Below are positions 1-8,351 of a stretch of 64,000 nt of DNA, piece by piece. Origin of the DNA: Marinomonas balearica (GTDB taxonomy: Bacteria; Pseudomonadota; Gammaproteobacteria; Pseudomonadales; Marinomonadaceae); assembly GCF_004362145.1 (NCBI RefSeq), contig NZ_SNXC01000009.1:359815-423814 (forward strand), given 5' to 3'. Positions within the stretch are counted from its first letter, which is position 1, and the number at the start of each line of letters is the position of its first letter. The translations under genes and the position numbers were made by a program. The notes beneath the pieces are model-generated. The model ran no database searches, was not told the origin of the DNA, and worked only from the letters and a program-made list of their open reading frames with translations.

Positions 1-1298
1 GTTTGGCATCTACGTGTTCAACACATTGGGGAAACAGTGGCGGCGAAAAGTCCAAATTTGGCTTAACAACCTCACAATTGTTGCGTTCTGTTCAATTGCT
101 TAAAGAAGAGAACATGATCCAATGTCTTGAGTTAATCCATTTCCACTTAGGATCTCAGATAACCCGAATTAGGGACATTCAAAATAGTCTTAAGGAATGT
201 GCTCGCTATTACTCCGAACTGCATCTAATGGGTGTGAATATCCAGTGGGTTGATGTAGGAGGTGGGCTCGGTGTTGATTACGAGGGAACTCGCAGTCAAA
301 GTGCTTACAGTGCAAATTACAGTATCAGTGAATATGCGAACAACGTCGTTTTTGCGTTTCACAATATTTGTGAACAGTACGACCTGCCGCACCCTAATAT
401 CATTTCTGAATCGGGCAGAGCAGTGACGGCTCATCACGCGATGATTATTGCGGATGTGTTTTCTCACGGTGTGGAGCAGCTTCCTATTTCAACGCCTTCA
501 CCAAACAGCGAATTAGAAATTCAGCGTCTTTGGCAGTCTTATGAAGCATTAAAAGGGGAGTATTCAGATAAACGCTCGTTGGTTGAGATTTATCATGATC
601 TAGTCGATGACTTCAATGATAGTCTTACTTTATATAACCATGGTCAACTAACACTAGAGCAGCGCGGACTTGCAGAAAACCTTTTCTTATCTGCATGTCG
701 GTTATTATTGCCGAAGTTAAGCAGTCGAAATCGTGGTCATAGGCCGGTCATTGATGACCTAAATGAAAGGCTCGCAGAAAAGCTATTTGTAAATGTCTCG
801 GTGTTTCAATCGATGCCTGATGCGTGGGGAATTGATCAAGTTTTCCCAGTGTTGCCTTTACAAGGTCTTGATCAAGCGCCGAGTTATAGAGGAAAAATAC
901 AAGACGTTACTTGTGATTCGGATGGTTGCTTATATCGCTATGTCGATGGTGAAGGGCTTGAGTCATCTCTTCCATTGCCACCGCCGCCTAAAGATGAAGA
1001 TTACTTAATGGGCTTCTTTATGGTGGGCGCGTATCAGGAAACATTGGGAGATCTTCACAATTTATTTGGGGACACCTGTTCTGTTGATGTCTACTTAACA
1101 GAAAACTCTTTTAAAGTTGAGCATGTCCTTCATGGCGACAGTGTTCAGGATGTTCTAAAGTATGTAAGTTACAATGATCAAGAATTGTTAAAACGTTACG
1201 AAGATAAAGTAGCGCATAGCCTTTTGAACAATAATGAGAAGTTGGCGTTGCTTGATACATATAAAAAAGTACTGAAAGGATCAACGTATTTGACGTAA
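1..1298 (+). CDS. speA: Biosynthetic arginine decarboxylase, 3' part (5' end cut by window edge)
   Basis: Arginine decarboxylase makes agmatine from arginine, the first step of the agmatine route to putrescine. About 431 codons are visible, against roughly 630-660 for full SpeA, so the N-terminal third with the PLP lysine lies outside the window. The fragment opens in the conserved GGEKSKFGL stretch, continues through a GGGLGVDYEGT motif and ESGRAVTAHH, and carries the late CDSDG motif (Cys codon at 912) followed by YVDG, which supplies the catalytic cysteine region of group IV decarboxylases. The reading frame is open up to base 3, so no start codon should be called here. A deiminase homologue follows after 32 bp, probably in the same operon. 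Confidence 0.95.
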   Translation, partial: LASTCSTHWGNSGGEKSKFGLTTSQLLRSVQLLKEENMIQCLELIHFHLGSQITRIRDIQNSLKECARYYSELHLMGVNIQWVDVGGGLGVDYEGTRSQSAYSANYSISEYANNVVFAFHNICEQYDLPHPNIISESGRAVTAHHAMIIADVFSHGVEQLPISTPSPNSELEIQRLWQSYEALKGEYSDKRSLVEIYHDLVDDFNDSLTLYNHGQLTLEQRGLAENLFLSACRLLLPKLSSRNRGHRPVIDDLNERLAEKLFVNVSVFQSMPDAWGIDQVFPVLPLQGLDQAPSYRGKIQDVTCDSDGCLYRYVDGEGLESSLPLPPPPKDEDYLMGFFMVGAYQETLGDLHNLFGDTCSVDVYLTENSFKVEHVLHGDSVQDVLKYVSYNDQELLKRYEDKVAHSLLNNNEKLALLDTYKKVLKGSTYLT

Positions 1299-1330
1299 GG
1301 TTTTTCTATCGTATAAACAAGTGAGCATAT

Positions 1331-2374
1331 ATGGTCGAAATAGAAACAACGGTACGACTCCCAGCGGATTGGGAGTCTCATACTCGAAGCTGGATTATTT
1401 GGCCCTACCAAGAAGAATTTTCGGGCGAACAAATTTGTAAAATAAAGGCATGTCTAAAACAGCTAGTACAGACAATATTAAAGTACGAGCCTGTAACCGT
1501 TATTGTTCGACCAGAAGACGCAGATGAAATTCAAAATGTGTTTGATTTTTCATCTGAGATTGCTCCGGATATAGAGATACATTCTACCGAGCTCACATGG
1601 GCTAGAGATTTTATGCCTTTGTTTGTGGAAGATGGAAAAGGTGGGGTGACAGCAATCGGCTGGCACTTTAATGCGTGGAGTAAGAAATCTAAGTCTAACC
1701 ATGAGCCTTATACCATGAGTGACTGGTTTTCTGAAGTGACTTGTGAAACGGTAAATACCTCTTCGATTAATGATATCGACAAACTTCATAGTCTAGGTTG
1801 TATTCAATCCGACGGTGAGGGAACGTTGCTTGTCACAAAGCAAAATATGCTCGAAGAGTATCAGGATGATGCTTTAACCGAAGCAGACATTGAATCGATT
1901 CTTAAGCGGGAATTGGGAGCGGAAAAGGTCATTTGGCTCGAAAATGGAATTTGGGGCGATAATCTAGCTCAGGGCCATGTAAGTGGCCTCGCTTCTTTTG
2001 CTTCGCCAGGCGTTGTGGTAACGATGTTTAGTGAGGATTCGGATCATCCAAATACAGATGCGTTCTCGCAGAACAAACAAATCCTTACTTCTTCTACTGA
2101 TGCCAAAGGTCGATTGATCGAGGTGATCGAAATCCCTCAGCCTATGACCGTATTATGGGAAGATAAACCGCTACCATTATCATACGTTAATTTTTACCCT
2201 GTGAAGGGCGCGATCTTGGTTCCTGTTTTTGATGATCCGCATGATGAGAAGGCATTAGAAGTGTATAGAACTCTTTTTCCAAATTTGGACGTTGTGGCAA
2301 TAGAGGCACTACCATTTTTCCGCAACGGAGGAGGTCTTCACTCGCTGCTAGCCCCTCAGCCCTCAATACAGTGA
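1331..2374 (+). CDS. Agmatine deiminase-family protein with catalytic residues replaced
   Basis: A 347-residue homologue of agmatine deiminase (AguA, normally ~360-370 aa), aligned over its full length: N-terminal LPADWE, WARD near residue 90, GWHFNAW, DGEGTLL, SYVNF, and a C-terminal GGGLH motif. Agmatine deiminases use a Cys in GGGxxHC, a His and Asp in DGHVD, and a Glu in EGGSIHVDGEG. Here these read GGGLHS (Ser for Cys), QGHVSG (the HxD Asp is Ser) and GCIQSDGEG (the EGG Glu and the His are gone). The WARD aspartate is kept. Ordinary hydrolytic deimination is therefore unlikely. The position after speA suggests a link to agmatine, either as a binding or regulatory protein or as an altered enzyme; this is inference. 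Confidence 0.85.
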   Translation: MVEIETTVRLPADWESHTRSWIIWPYQEEFSGEQICKIKACLKQLVQTILKYEPVTVIVRPEDADEIQNVFDFSSEIAPDIEIHSTELTWARDFMPLFVEDGKGGVTAIGWHFNAWSKKSKSNHEPYTMSDWFSEVTCETVNTSSINDIDKLHSLGCIQSDGEGTLLVTKQNMLEEYQDDALTEADIESILKRELGAEKVIWLENGIWGDNLAQGHVSGLASFASPGVVVTMFSEDSDHPNTDAFSQNKQILTSSTDAKGRLIEVIEIPQPMTVLWEDKPLPLSYVNFYPVKGAILVPVFDDPHDEKALEVYRTLFPNLDVVAIEALPFFRNGGGLHSLLAPQPSIQ

Positions 2375-2476
2375 ATTGCATTTTTCAGATTCGCAAGCTG
2401 AGTAGATTTGGGGGGTAAGCGTTACGGAGTGAGTGCAAAATTACGAGATGTACGTTCATTTTTAGCTGAAAAATGC

Positions 2477-2661
2477 AAAAAAAAGCCCACTTAATTAGTG
2501 GGCTGAAATTGCTGTCCTTTACGTCAAAGCCAAAGGGGAAGCGATGACGATTTAGCATAATTGGCACGACGATCTAAAAAAATGTACGATCAATGAAGAC
2601 TGGAAGGCAAAGGTACTGCTCTTTCCAAAGGTTGGTTGACCAAACGCTTCCTTAACCAACT
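2477..2661 (-). ncRNA. Candidate small RNA (~185 nt) with its own -10 box and terminator
   Basis: The 370-bp gap between the deiminase gene and the next ORF has minus-strand transcript signals. A perfect TATAAT lies at 2669-2674 (minus strand), with no good -35. A perfect 7-bp hairpin follows (AGCCCAC/GTGGGCT, 2484-2504), running into an 8-base U tract (2477-2484) on the minus strand. Both flanking genes are on the plus strand, so the terminator serves neither. Near the predicted 5' end a 7-bp stem (GTTGGTT/AACCAAC) encloses a loop containing AAGGAAG, and further GGA triplets occur, as in CsrA/RsmA-sponge RNAs. A 60-codon ORF in the same place shows no family features. Function unknown. Confidence 0.45.
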
Positions 2662-2744
2662 TGAATTAATTATAGCTTGTTTTGTGTTGTCTTGCGGGGC
2701 AATTTTGAACAGTTTCATTATCTTTGACGATTTAGCGAACAATT

Positions 2745-3629
2745 ATGTCTAATTTTGCGTTACCCACACCGCCTTACTTTATGGTTATTTTATCTACATC
2801 CGAGTTATATGATGACTTGATGTTTAAGGTAATGTCAGAGAAAGTGTTAGAGCTTGCTGAGAAAATGGATGGTTTTTTGGGGCATCAATGGACTTGTCAA
2901 GAGGAGAGTGTTTCCATTACTTACTGGGACTCTGTTCTTGCTGCTCGCGATTGGATGCAACATCCAATGCACACAAAAACTATCAATATCGGTAATCAAT
3001 TCTGGTTCTCCTCTTATTCTTTAAAATTAGCTGAGGTAAAGGAAGAAAGTAGGGTGGTAGGCAATTCAATTGAAGGGAATTCTAGCCGTTTTCCTCATAT
3101 AGAAACGTCTAGAGGTATCTTAAAAGTGCTCTCACTAGAAAATGTTCACTTGTTATACGATTTTGTGAACAGGGAGCGTGAGCATTTGGCGAGGTGGGAG
3201 CCCACCCGAAATGAAGAATATTACACGTTAAAGACCTGTGAGCTTCGAATAAAGGAAATGCGTCGAGATTTTCTCGAAGATAAAGGCGTTGTATTGTGCT
3301 TACTGGACAAAACGGAATCAGAAATGATTGCTTACACAAATTTTTCTGCAATTTCTCGCGGTGTTTTTCAATCGTGTTGTTTAGGGTATAGCCTGTCTAA
3401 ATCTTACGAAGGTCAAGGGTATATGACAGAGGCGCTAAGAGCGGGGATTGAGTTCATGAAATCGATCAGTATTGATCGTATTCAGGCGAGCCATATGCCA
3501 GTTAACAAGCGCAGCGCTGCGGTGTTAAATAGACTGGGGTTTGAAAAAGAGGGCGTCGCTAAAAATTACCTGAAAATAAACGGGGAGTGGGAAGATCACA
3601 TAGTTACAGCGTTGTTAATGAGAGATTAA
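2745..3629 (+). CDS. Fusion of an ABM-type (monooxygenase-like) domain and a RimJ/RimL-like GNAT acetyltransferase
   Basis: A 294-residue two-domain protein. Residues ~10-100 resemble the small dimeric alpha/beta-barrel ABM fold (antibiotic biosynthesis monooxygenase/heme oxygenase-like): a central ITYWDS strand, then AARDWMQHPMH. Residues ~118-294 form a GNAT domain of RimJ type, with GYSLSKSYEGQGYMTEAL (acetyl-CoA-binding motif A region), NKRSAAVLNRLGF and a terminal GEWEDHI segment typical of the family. RimJ-like enzymes acetylate N-terminal amino groups or small amines; the target here is unknown. No strong ribosome-binding site precedes the ATG. The stop codon overlaps by 4 bp the stop of the convergent bicupin gene. 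Confidence 0.75.
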   Translation: MSNFALPTPPYFMVILSTSELYDDLMFKVMSEKVLELAEKMDGFLGHQWTCQEESVSITYWDSVLAARDWMQHPMHTKTINIGNQFWFSSYSLKLAEVKEESRVVGNSIEGNSSRFPHIETSRGILKVLSLENVHLLYDFVNREREHLARWEPTRNEEYYTLKTCELRIKEMRRDFLEDKGVVLCLLDKTESEMIAYTNFSAISRGVFQSCCLGYSLSKSYEGQGYMTEALRAGIEFMKSISIDRIQASHMPVNKRSAAVLNRLGFEKEGVAKNYLKINGEWEDHIVTALLMRD

Positions 3630-4330
3630 TCGCTCTTCTTGAGTACGAATACTCGCCCGCTTTTTGGAGGAGGAGTGAATACGCGTAGAACGGGAATGGA
3701 TGCATGTTTTACGTTAACAAAAGACAAGGATTCTTTTGTGTTTAAGAACAAGCCAAAATCTGGAATGTTCATTGGTTCGCTTTGACCGCCTATTAGTTCA
3801 ATAGATTGTCTTCCTTGCCCTAAATTAAATAGATATTGAGCCGAGTTTTTAAAGTAATGGCGCGCAGATTTGTAATTTGGGGGAAAAAACAAAACCTCAA
3901 ATCGGCTGAAGTCACTTTCAGACAGTGTCCAATGCAACAAACCGTCTTTATCTTTATGCTTCTGTGCTTGCCCATTAGCTACCTTAGTCATTTGTTTTTG
4001 AGAGTCTGTGAACTGTTTCTTTAGTTCAAATACTAAATACTTAGCGTTTTCGGAAAGCATGACTATTTGACAGGCGTTTTGATAGTAAAGCCAGCTTCCT
4101 TGATGAGCTTTTAGCGAATTTTCTTCGTCAGTCGTGCGCAGAAAGAGTTGGCCTTCTACAACAAAAATGAAGGCATCAGAAGGGTATATTGAAAACTGGC
4201 TTGGCGCGTCTTCCTGAAGGGTGTCTACCAAGCTAATTTTGATATTGCTTGTATTATGAAGAACGGTCTTGGTACTTTGGCTACCAATCAAATGCGTAAC
4301 GTGAGTTGACGCGCTGACGACGCTCGACAT
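3626..4330 (-). CDS. Hypothetical bicupin-like protein
   Basis: A 234-residue protein with two halves that look like cupin (RmlC-like) beta-barrels: ~25-105 (FIFVVEGQLFLRT, then QGSWLYYQ) and ~140-225 (FEVLFFPPNYKSARHYF, then QYLFNLGQGRQSIELIG). The classical metal-binding GxHxH motif is not clear, so metal binding and catalysis are uncertain. AAGGAT precedes the ATG. No signal peptide is seen. It is convergent with the ABM-GNAT gene, their stop codons overlapping by 4 bp, and divergent from parC. I do not recognise a named family. Confidence 0.6.
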   Translation of the reverse strand: MSSVVSASTHVTHLIGSQSTKTVLHNTSNIKISLVDTLQEDAPSQFSIYPSDAFIFVVEGQLFLRTTDEENSLKAHQGSWLYYQNACQIVMLSENAKYLVFELKKQFTDSQKQMTKVANGQAQKHKDKDGLLHWTLSESDFSRFEVLFFPPNYKSARHYFKNSAQYLFNLGQGRQSIELIGGQSEPMNIPDFGLFLNTKESLSFVNVKHASIPVLRVFTPPPKSGRVFVLKKSD

Positions 4331-4430
4331 GAGTTAGATCCTTTTGTTACCTGAAAGACAAAAAATGACTGTTTTATAATCTACTTTATACCTGATTATA
4401 GCCTCAATTGCGTATTCTTTTTATAGAAGG

Positions 4431-4460
4431 TTGCAGGAATAGAGGCGCATTAATTATAGT
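4431..4460 (+). promoter_or_regulatory. Candidate sigma-70 promoter of parC
   Basis: TTGCAG (4431-4436) and TATAGT (4455-4460) are separated by 18 bp and lie about 70 bp upstream of the parC start. Predicted from sequence only. Confidence 0.4.
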
Positions 4461-4528
4461 AGACCCCAAATATACCTATGTAATGAAACGCTTTTGCGAA
4501 TCTAGCTACCTAGTGAAGGATACGACGT

Positions 4529-6799
4529 TTGAGTAATTTGTCGAACTTTGAGTCTAATGAGACTCTTTCTTTAAAAGAATATACAGAAAAAGCATACCTT
4601 AATTATTCCATGTATGTCATTTTGGACAGAGCGTTGCCACACATCGGCGACGGATTAAAACCTGTTCAAAGACGCATTGTGTATGCAATGAGTGAGTTGG
4701 GTCTAAAAGCCACTGCGAAATATAAAAAGTCTGCGAGAACGGTCGGTGACGTGCTGGGTAAATTCCACCCTCATGGTGACAGTGCGTGCTATGAAGCGAT
4801 GGTTTTGATGGCTCAGCCTTTTTCATACCGATATCCATTAGTGGATGGACAAGGAAACTGGGGTGCGCCAGATGATCCGAAGTCCTTTGCCGCGATGCGC
4901 TACACGGAGTCTCGATTATCTAAGTATTCTGACGTGTTGTTGAGAGAAGTAAGTCAAGGAACAGTGGAGTGGGTTCCAAACTTTGATGGTACGTTGAAAG
5001 AGCCGTCTGTTCTGCCTGCTCGATTGCCTAATTTATTGCTAAACGGTACAACCGGTATCGCTGTTGGTATGGCGACCGATATTCCACCGCATAATCTTCG
5101 TGAAGTGGGCAATGCATGCATACACCTTTTGAATAATCCAAAAGCTGAGCTTGATGAATTGCTCGACTATGTGCAAGGACCTGATTTCCCAACAGGCGGT
5201 GAAATTATTACGTCGCGTGCAGATATTCGTAAGATGTATGAGCTTGGTAAAGGGCAGGTTAAGGCGCGAGCACGATACCGTATAGAAGAGGGAGAAATCG
5301 TTGTTTATGAATTACCTCATCAAGTATCGGGCAGTAAGGTGCTTGAACAGGTAGCTGCACAAATGCAGGCGAAAAAGCTACCTATGGTGGTTGATTTGAG
5401 AGACGAATCGGATCATGAAAATCCGACCCGATTTGTGATTGTTCCCAAATCAAATCGAGTAGACACCGAATCTGTTATGACGCATCTCTTCGCGACGACA
5501 GATTTGGAAAAATCCTATCGTGTGAATATGAATGTGATAGGGTTGAATGGTTTACCGCAAGTGAAAGGCTTGAAAGCCTTTATTACGGAATGGTTGAAAT
5601 TTCGCATTGATGTCGTCCGTAAGCGTCTTCAGTTTAGGCTAGACAAAGTTCTAAATAGGCTGCATATACTGGAAGGTTTGCTGATCGCATACCTTAATAT
5701 TGATGAAGTGATCGAAATTATTCGTCACGAAGACAAGCCGAAAGAAGAGTTGATCAAGCGGTTTGGGTTATCAGATATTCAAGCAGAAGCGATTTTAGAA
5801 TTAAAACTTCGTCACTTAGCAAAGCTTGAAGAAATGCGAATCAAGTCCGAGCAAGACGAATTAAATAAAGAGCGTGAGCAGCTTGAAGCATTGCTAGCGT
5901 CAGATAGAAAGCTTAAAAAGTTAATTACTGAAGAGCTTAAAGAATCTATAGAAGACTTTGGTGACGAGCGAAGAACCCCGCTTATTGAACGCAAAGAGTC
6001 TCAGGCTTTCAGTGAAGAAGACTTGCTGTCTAATGATCCAGTGACCGTTATTTTGTCGAAACAAGGCTGGATTCGTGCTGCAAAAGGGCACGACATTGAT
6101 GTATCAGGCTTAAGCTACAAGTCAGGCGATGAATATCTGTTAAGTGCAAAAGGGCGAACGAACCAAACGTTGGTGCTCATTGCCTCAAATGGTCGAACTT
6201 ATTCCCTAAAAGCACACACCTTGCCGTCTGCTAGAGGACAAGGCGAGCCAATAACGGGGCGAATTTCTTTAGACAAAGGTGCTTCTATTGTTGCCGCTGT
6301 GCTTGACAGCGAAGACGCGCATTATTTGTTGGCAAGTGATGCAGGCTATGGTTTTGTCGCACAACTCAAAGACTTGTATGCGAAAAATAAGGCCGGCAAA
6401 GCAACGCTTACCTTGCCTTCAAACGCTGAAGTGATTTCGCCAGTCAAGGTTGAAAGTCCAGAAGATGATAAAGTGATCGTGGTCTCCAATGAAGGTCGAA
6501 TGCTGGTATTCGGTGTTAAATCACTTCCCCAGATGGCGAAAGGTAAGGGCAATAAAATGCTGAGTATTCCATCTGCGCGTGCTACTGAGCGTGAAGAGCT
6601 CGTTATTGCAATGGCGACGATTCAATCCAATGACTTGCTTGTTGCTCATTCTGGTAAGCGTTTTCTATCGCTTATTGAGAAAGATCTTCAGGAATACTAT
6701 GGTGAGCGTGGCCGAAGAGGCTTGAAACTCCCACGAGGTTTTCAGCGTATAGACAAGCTAGAAATTAAACGGGGTGAGGGTAAAGCGTCGAACAGCTAG
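4529..6799 (+). CDS. parC: DNA topoisomerase IV subunit A
   Basis: ParC is the DNA-cleaving subunit of topoisomerase IV, which decatenates replicated chromosomes. At 756 residues it has the normal length. The active-site Tyr is residue 125 in [11 protein letters not shown]. The quinolone-resistance region reads [13 protein letters not shown], with Ser85 and Glu89 (Ser80 and Glu84 in E. coli numbering) both wild type. The C-terminal beta-pinwheel region follows from about residue 500. The start is TTG at 4529, with AAGGA about 10 bp upstream; no better ATG starts the conserved N-terminus. parE is not adjacent, and the upstream neighbour is an unrelated divergent gene. Confidence 0.97.
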   Translation: MSNLSNFESNETLSLKEYTEKAYLNYSMYVILDRALPHIGDGLKPVQRRIVYAMSELGLKATAKYKKSARTVGDVLGKFHPHGDSACYEAMVLMAQPFSYRYPLVDGQGNWGAPDDPKSFAAMRYTESRLSKYSDVLLREVSQGTVEWVPNFDGTLKEPSVLPARLPNLLLNGTTGIAVGMATDIPPHNLREVGNACIHLLNNPKAELDELLDYVQGPDFPTGGEIITSRADIRKMYELGKGQVKARARYRIEEGEIVVYELPHQVSGSKVLEQVAAQMQAKKLPMVVDLRDESDHENPTRFVIVPKSNRVDTESVMTHLFATTDLEKSYRVNMNVIGLNGLPQVKGLKAFITEWLKFRIDVVRKRLQFRLDKVLNRLHILEGLLIAYLNIDEVIEIIRHEDKPKEELIKRFGLSDIQAEAILELKLRHLAKLEEMRIKSEQDELNKEREQLEALLASDRKLKKLITEELKESIEDFGDERRTPLIERKESQAFSEEDLLSNDPVTVILSKQGWIRAAKGHDIDVSGLSYKSGDEYLLSAKGRTNQTLVLIASNGRTYSLKAHTLPSARGQGEPITGRISLDKGASIVAAVLDSEDAHYLLASDAGYGFVAQLKDLYAKNKAGKATLTLPSNAEVISPVKVESPEDDKVIVVSNEGRMLVFGVKSLPQMAKGKGNKMLSIPSARATEREELVIAMATIQSNDLLVAHSGKRFLSLIEKDLQEYYGERGRRGLKLPRGFQRIDKLEIKRGEGKASNS

Positions 6800-6859
6800 C
6801 TCCAAATGTAAATGTTGAAAAATTACTCGCTTTGATAGTGACTTTTTAAATAGAGTGAC

Positions 6860-6906
6860 TACAATCCGAGCGCTTATACGATAAGTTTTAAGTGTATAAG
6901 CGTTTT
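6860..6906 (+). promoter_or_regulatory. TACAAT -10 box and following hairpin upstream of the bacterioferritin genes
   Basis: TACAAT (6860-6865), with GTGACT 16 bp upstream, is a plausible promoter. A perfect 9-bp inverted repeat follows (CGCTTATAC 6871-6879, GTATAAGCG 6894-6902) and then TTTT (6903-6906). The hairpin could terminate parC transcription or form the 5' leader stem of the bfr message. No Fur-like box was seen here. Confidence 0.45.
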
Positions 6907-6927
6907 ATTCAGTTAGGAGAACAATGT

Positions 6928-7395
6928 ATGAAAGGCAGTAACAAAGTCATTGAGGCATTGAATGGCCTTCTTGCAAATGAATTGGCGGCAATTGATCAGT
7001 ACTTTATTCATTCCAGAATGTATGACGATTGGGGATTACAAAAGCTTTATGAGCGTTTGAACCATGAAATGGAAGAAGAAAAAGACCATGCAGATTGGTT
7101 GATTAAGCGAGTTCTTTTTTTGGAAGGTATTCCATGTATGACAAAACGTCGTGATCTGCTTATCGGGTCTGATGTTAAATCTATGATGCAAAACGATCTT
7201 ACTCTAGAGCTTGAAGTGGTTGACTGCGCTCGTAATGCCATTGCTGTGTGTGAGCAGGAAAACGATTATCAGACTCGCGAAGTGCTTGAAAAACTTTTGT
7301 TTGATACTGAAGAAGATCATGTATATTGGTTGGAAAAACAGCTCGGTTTGATGGATAAGATTGGGGCTCAAAACTACCACCAATCTCAGATGTAA
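6928..7395 (+). CDS. Bacterioferritin, ferroxidase-type subunit
   Basis: A 155-residue bacterioferritin that stores iron as a ferric mineral in a 24-mer shell. In E. coli Bfr numbering the di-iron ligands Glu18, Glu51, His54, Glu94, Glu127 and His130 are all present, while heme-ligand Met52 is Lys. The subunit should oxidise iron but not supply the axial heme ligand. The ATG at 6928 is preferred to an upstream start at 6892: it follows TAGGAGA and gives the canonical MKGxxKVI N-terminus. The gene sits 18 bp before a second bfr gene with the opposite pattern, so the two probably co-assemble as alpha/beta bacterioferritins do in Pseudomonas and Neisseria. Confidence 0.93.
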   Translation: MKGSNKVIEALNGLLANELAAIDQYFIHSRMYDDWGLQKLYERLNHEMEEEKDHADWLIKRVLFLEGIPCMTKRRDLLIGSDVKSMMQNDLTLELEVVDCARNAIAVCEQENDYQTREVLEKLLFDTEEDHVYWLEKQLGLMDKIGAQNYHQSQM

Positions 7396-7413
7396 CAAGA
7401 GAGGATACAGGGT

Positions 7414-7884
7414 ATGAAAGGTGATAGAGACGTGGTTTCTCATCTTAATAAAGTCTTGGCAAACGAGCTTGTAGGTATTAATCAGTACTTTTTACACGCG
7501 CGAATGTTTAAAGATTTTGGTTTTGAAAAGCTGGATAAAGCAGATTACAAAACATCCATTCACAAAATGAAGAACGCTGACCGTTTAATCGAGCGAGTGT
7601 TGTTTCTGGAAGGTCTGCCTAACTTACAAGATTTAGGTCGCTTACGTATTGGCGAAAACACAGAGGAAATGCTTCAAGCAAATATGGCGTTTGAAACAGA
7701 GTCTCTTAAAGCGCTTGTGGATGCGATTGCTGTTTGTGAACAAAAACAGGACTTTATAAGTCGCTCTGTATTAGAAGCGATTCAAGAAGAACAAGAAGAA
7801 CAGATTGATTGGCTAGAAACACAGAAAGAGCTGATTAAGAATACTGGACTAGAAAACTATTTACAGTCTCAAGTTGAGAAATAG
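7414..7884 (+). CDS. Bacterioferritin, heme-binding-type subunit
   Basis: A 156-residue partner of the preceding gene, with GAGAGGA upstream of the ATG. In E. coli Bfr numbering Met52, the axial heme ligand, is present (SIHKMKNAD). Four ferroxidase positions are changed: Glu51 to Lys, His54 to Asn, Glu127 to Gln and His130 to Gln; Glu18 and Glu94 remain. It should bind heme at the subunit interface but lack a working di-iron centre. Heme allows electron entry from ferredoxin Bfd for iron release, and bfd lies convergently just downstream. Co-transcription with the ferroxidase-type gene is very likely. Confidence 0.93.
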   Translation: MKGDRDVVSHLNKVLANELVGINQYFLHARMFKDFGFEKLDKADYKTSIHKMKNADRLIERVLFLEGLPNLQDLGRLRIGENTEEMLQANMAFETESLKALVDAIAVCEQKQDFISRSVLEAIQEEQEEQIDWLETQKELIKNTGLENYLQSQVEK

Positions 7885-7907
7885 CTCATAGAGACGTAGT
7901 TTTTTTA

Positions 7908-7955
7908 AAAAGCCCGAATAAACCCTTAGATATAGGTAGTTTGTTCGGGCTTTTA
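7908..7955. terminator. Bidirectional terminator between bfr pair and bfd
   Basis: AAAAAGCCCGAA and TTCGGGCTTTT form a stem flanked by A and T runs, so it can stop transcription from both sides. The T side overlaps the end of bfd on the minus strand. Confidence 0.75.
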
Positions 7956-8147
7956 TGCAACTTTGACAGCAGATTCTGCTAGCTGGAGAAGTTCTTCGTT
8001 AAGAATGGATTTGACATACTTGCAACACTTCCCACACTGAGATCCTGCTTCGGTTTCTTGATAAAGCTCGCGCATGGTCGTAGCGCCATCCTGAACGGCA
8101 GATTGGATCTGCTTATCCGTCACCCCTTTACAAAGACAAACATACAT
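7953..8147 (-). CDS. bfd: Bacterioferritin-associated ferredoxin
   Basis: A 64-residue [2Fe-2S] protein that reduces the heme of bacterioferritin to mobilise stored iron. The four cluster ligands are visible as Cys4 and Cys6 (MYVCLC) and Cys38 and Cys41 (QCGKC), the usual Bfd spacing. Length matches the family. It converges on the bfr pair, and a Fur-like box lies ~50-65 bp upstream, which fits induction in iron starvation when stored iron is needed. Confidence 0.95.
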   Translation of the reverse strand: MYVCLCKGVTDKQIQSAVQDGATTMRELYQETEAGSQCGKCCKYVKSILNEELLQLAESAVKVA

Positions 8148-8197
8148 GAATGTAAATCACTCTCAATAAAATTATCATGTAAAGATTGTAGTTTTAA

Positions 8198-8212
8198 TGA
8201 TAACTATTATCA
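8198..8212. promoter_or_regulatory. Fur box upstream of bfd
   Basis: TGATAACTATTATCA matches the 7-1-7 Fur consensus TGATAAT-N-ATTATCA at all positions but one. It sits in the bfd promoter region. Confidence 0.75.
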
Positions 8213-8313
8213 ATAATGAATTTTCAATTTATTTCGTGATATTAATAGATTTTATTGTTTGGACTGCGTGACGAAAGGGAAGTGGGTCAGATTTTTTGAG
8301 AGGTGGGGAAAAC

Positions 8314-8344
8314 GAGCTGCGATTTAAACGATTTATCGCAGCTC
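8314..8344 (-). terminator. Likely terminator of the FrnE-like gene
   Basis: A perfect 10-bp inverted repeat (GAGCTGCGAT/ATCGCAGCTC) followed on the minus strand by GTTTT, just past the stop codon at 8352. Confidence 0.6.
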
Positions 8345-8351
8345 ATATGCA

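Noticed and set aside
2385..2567. 60-codon minus-strand ORF
   Set aside because: It spans a terminator hairpin and has no recognisable motif; the candidate RNA explains the region better.
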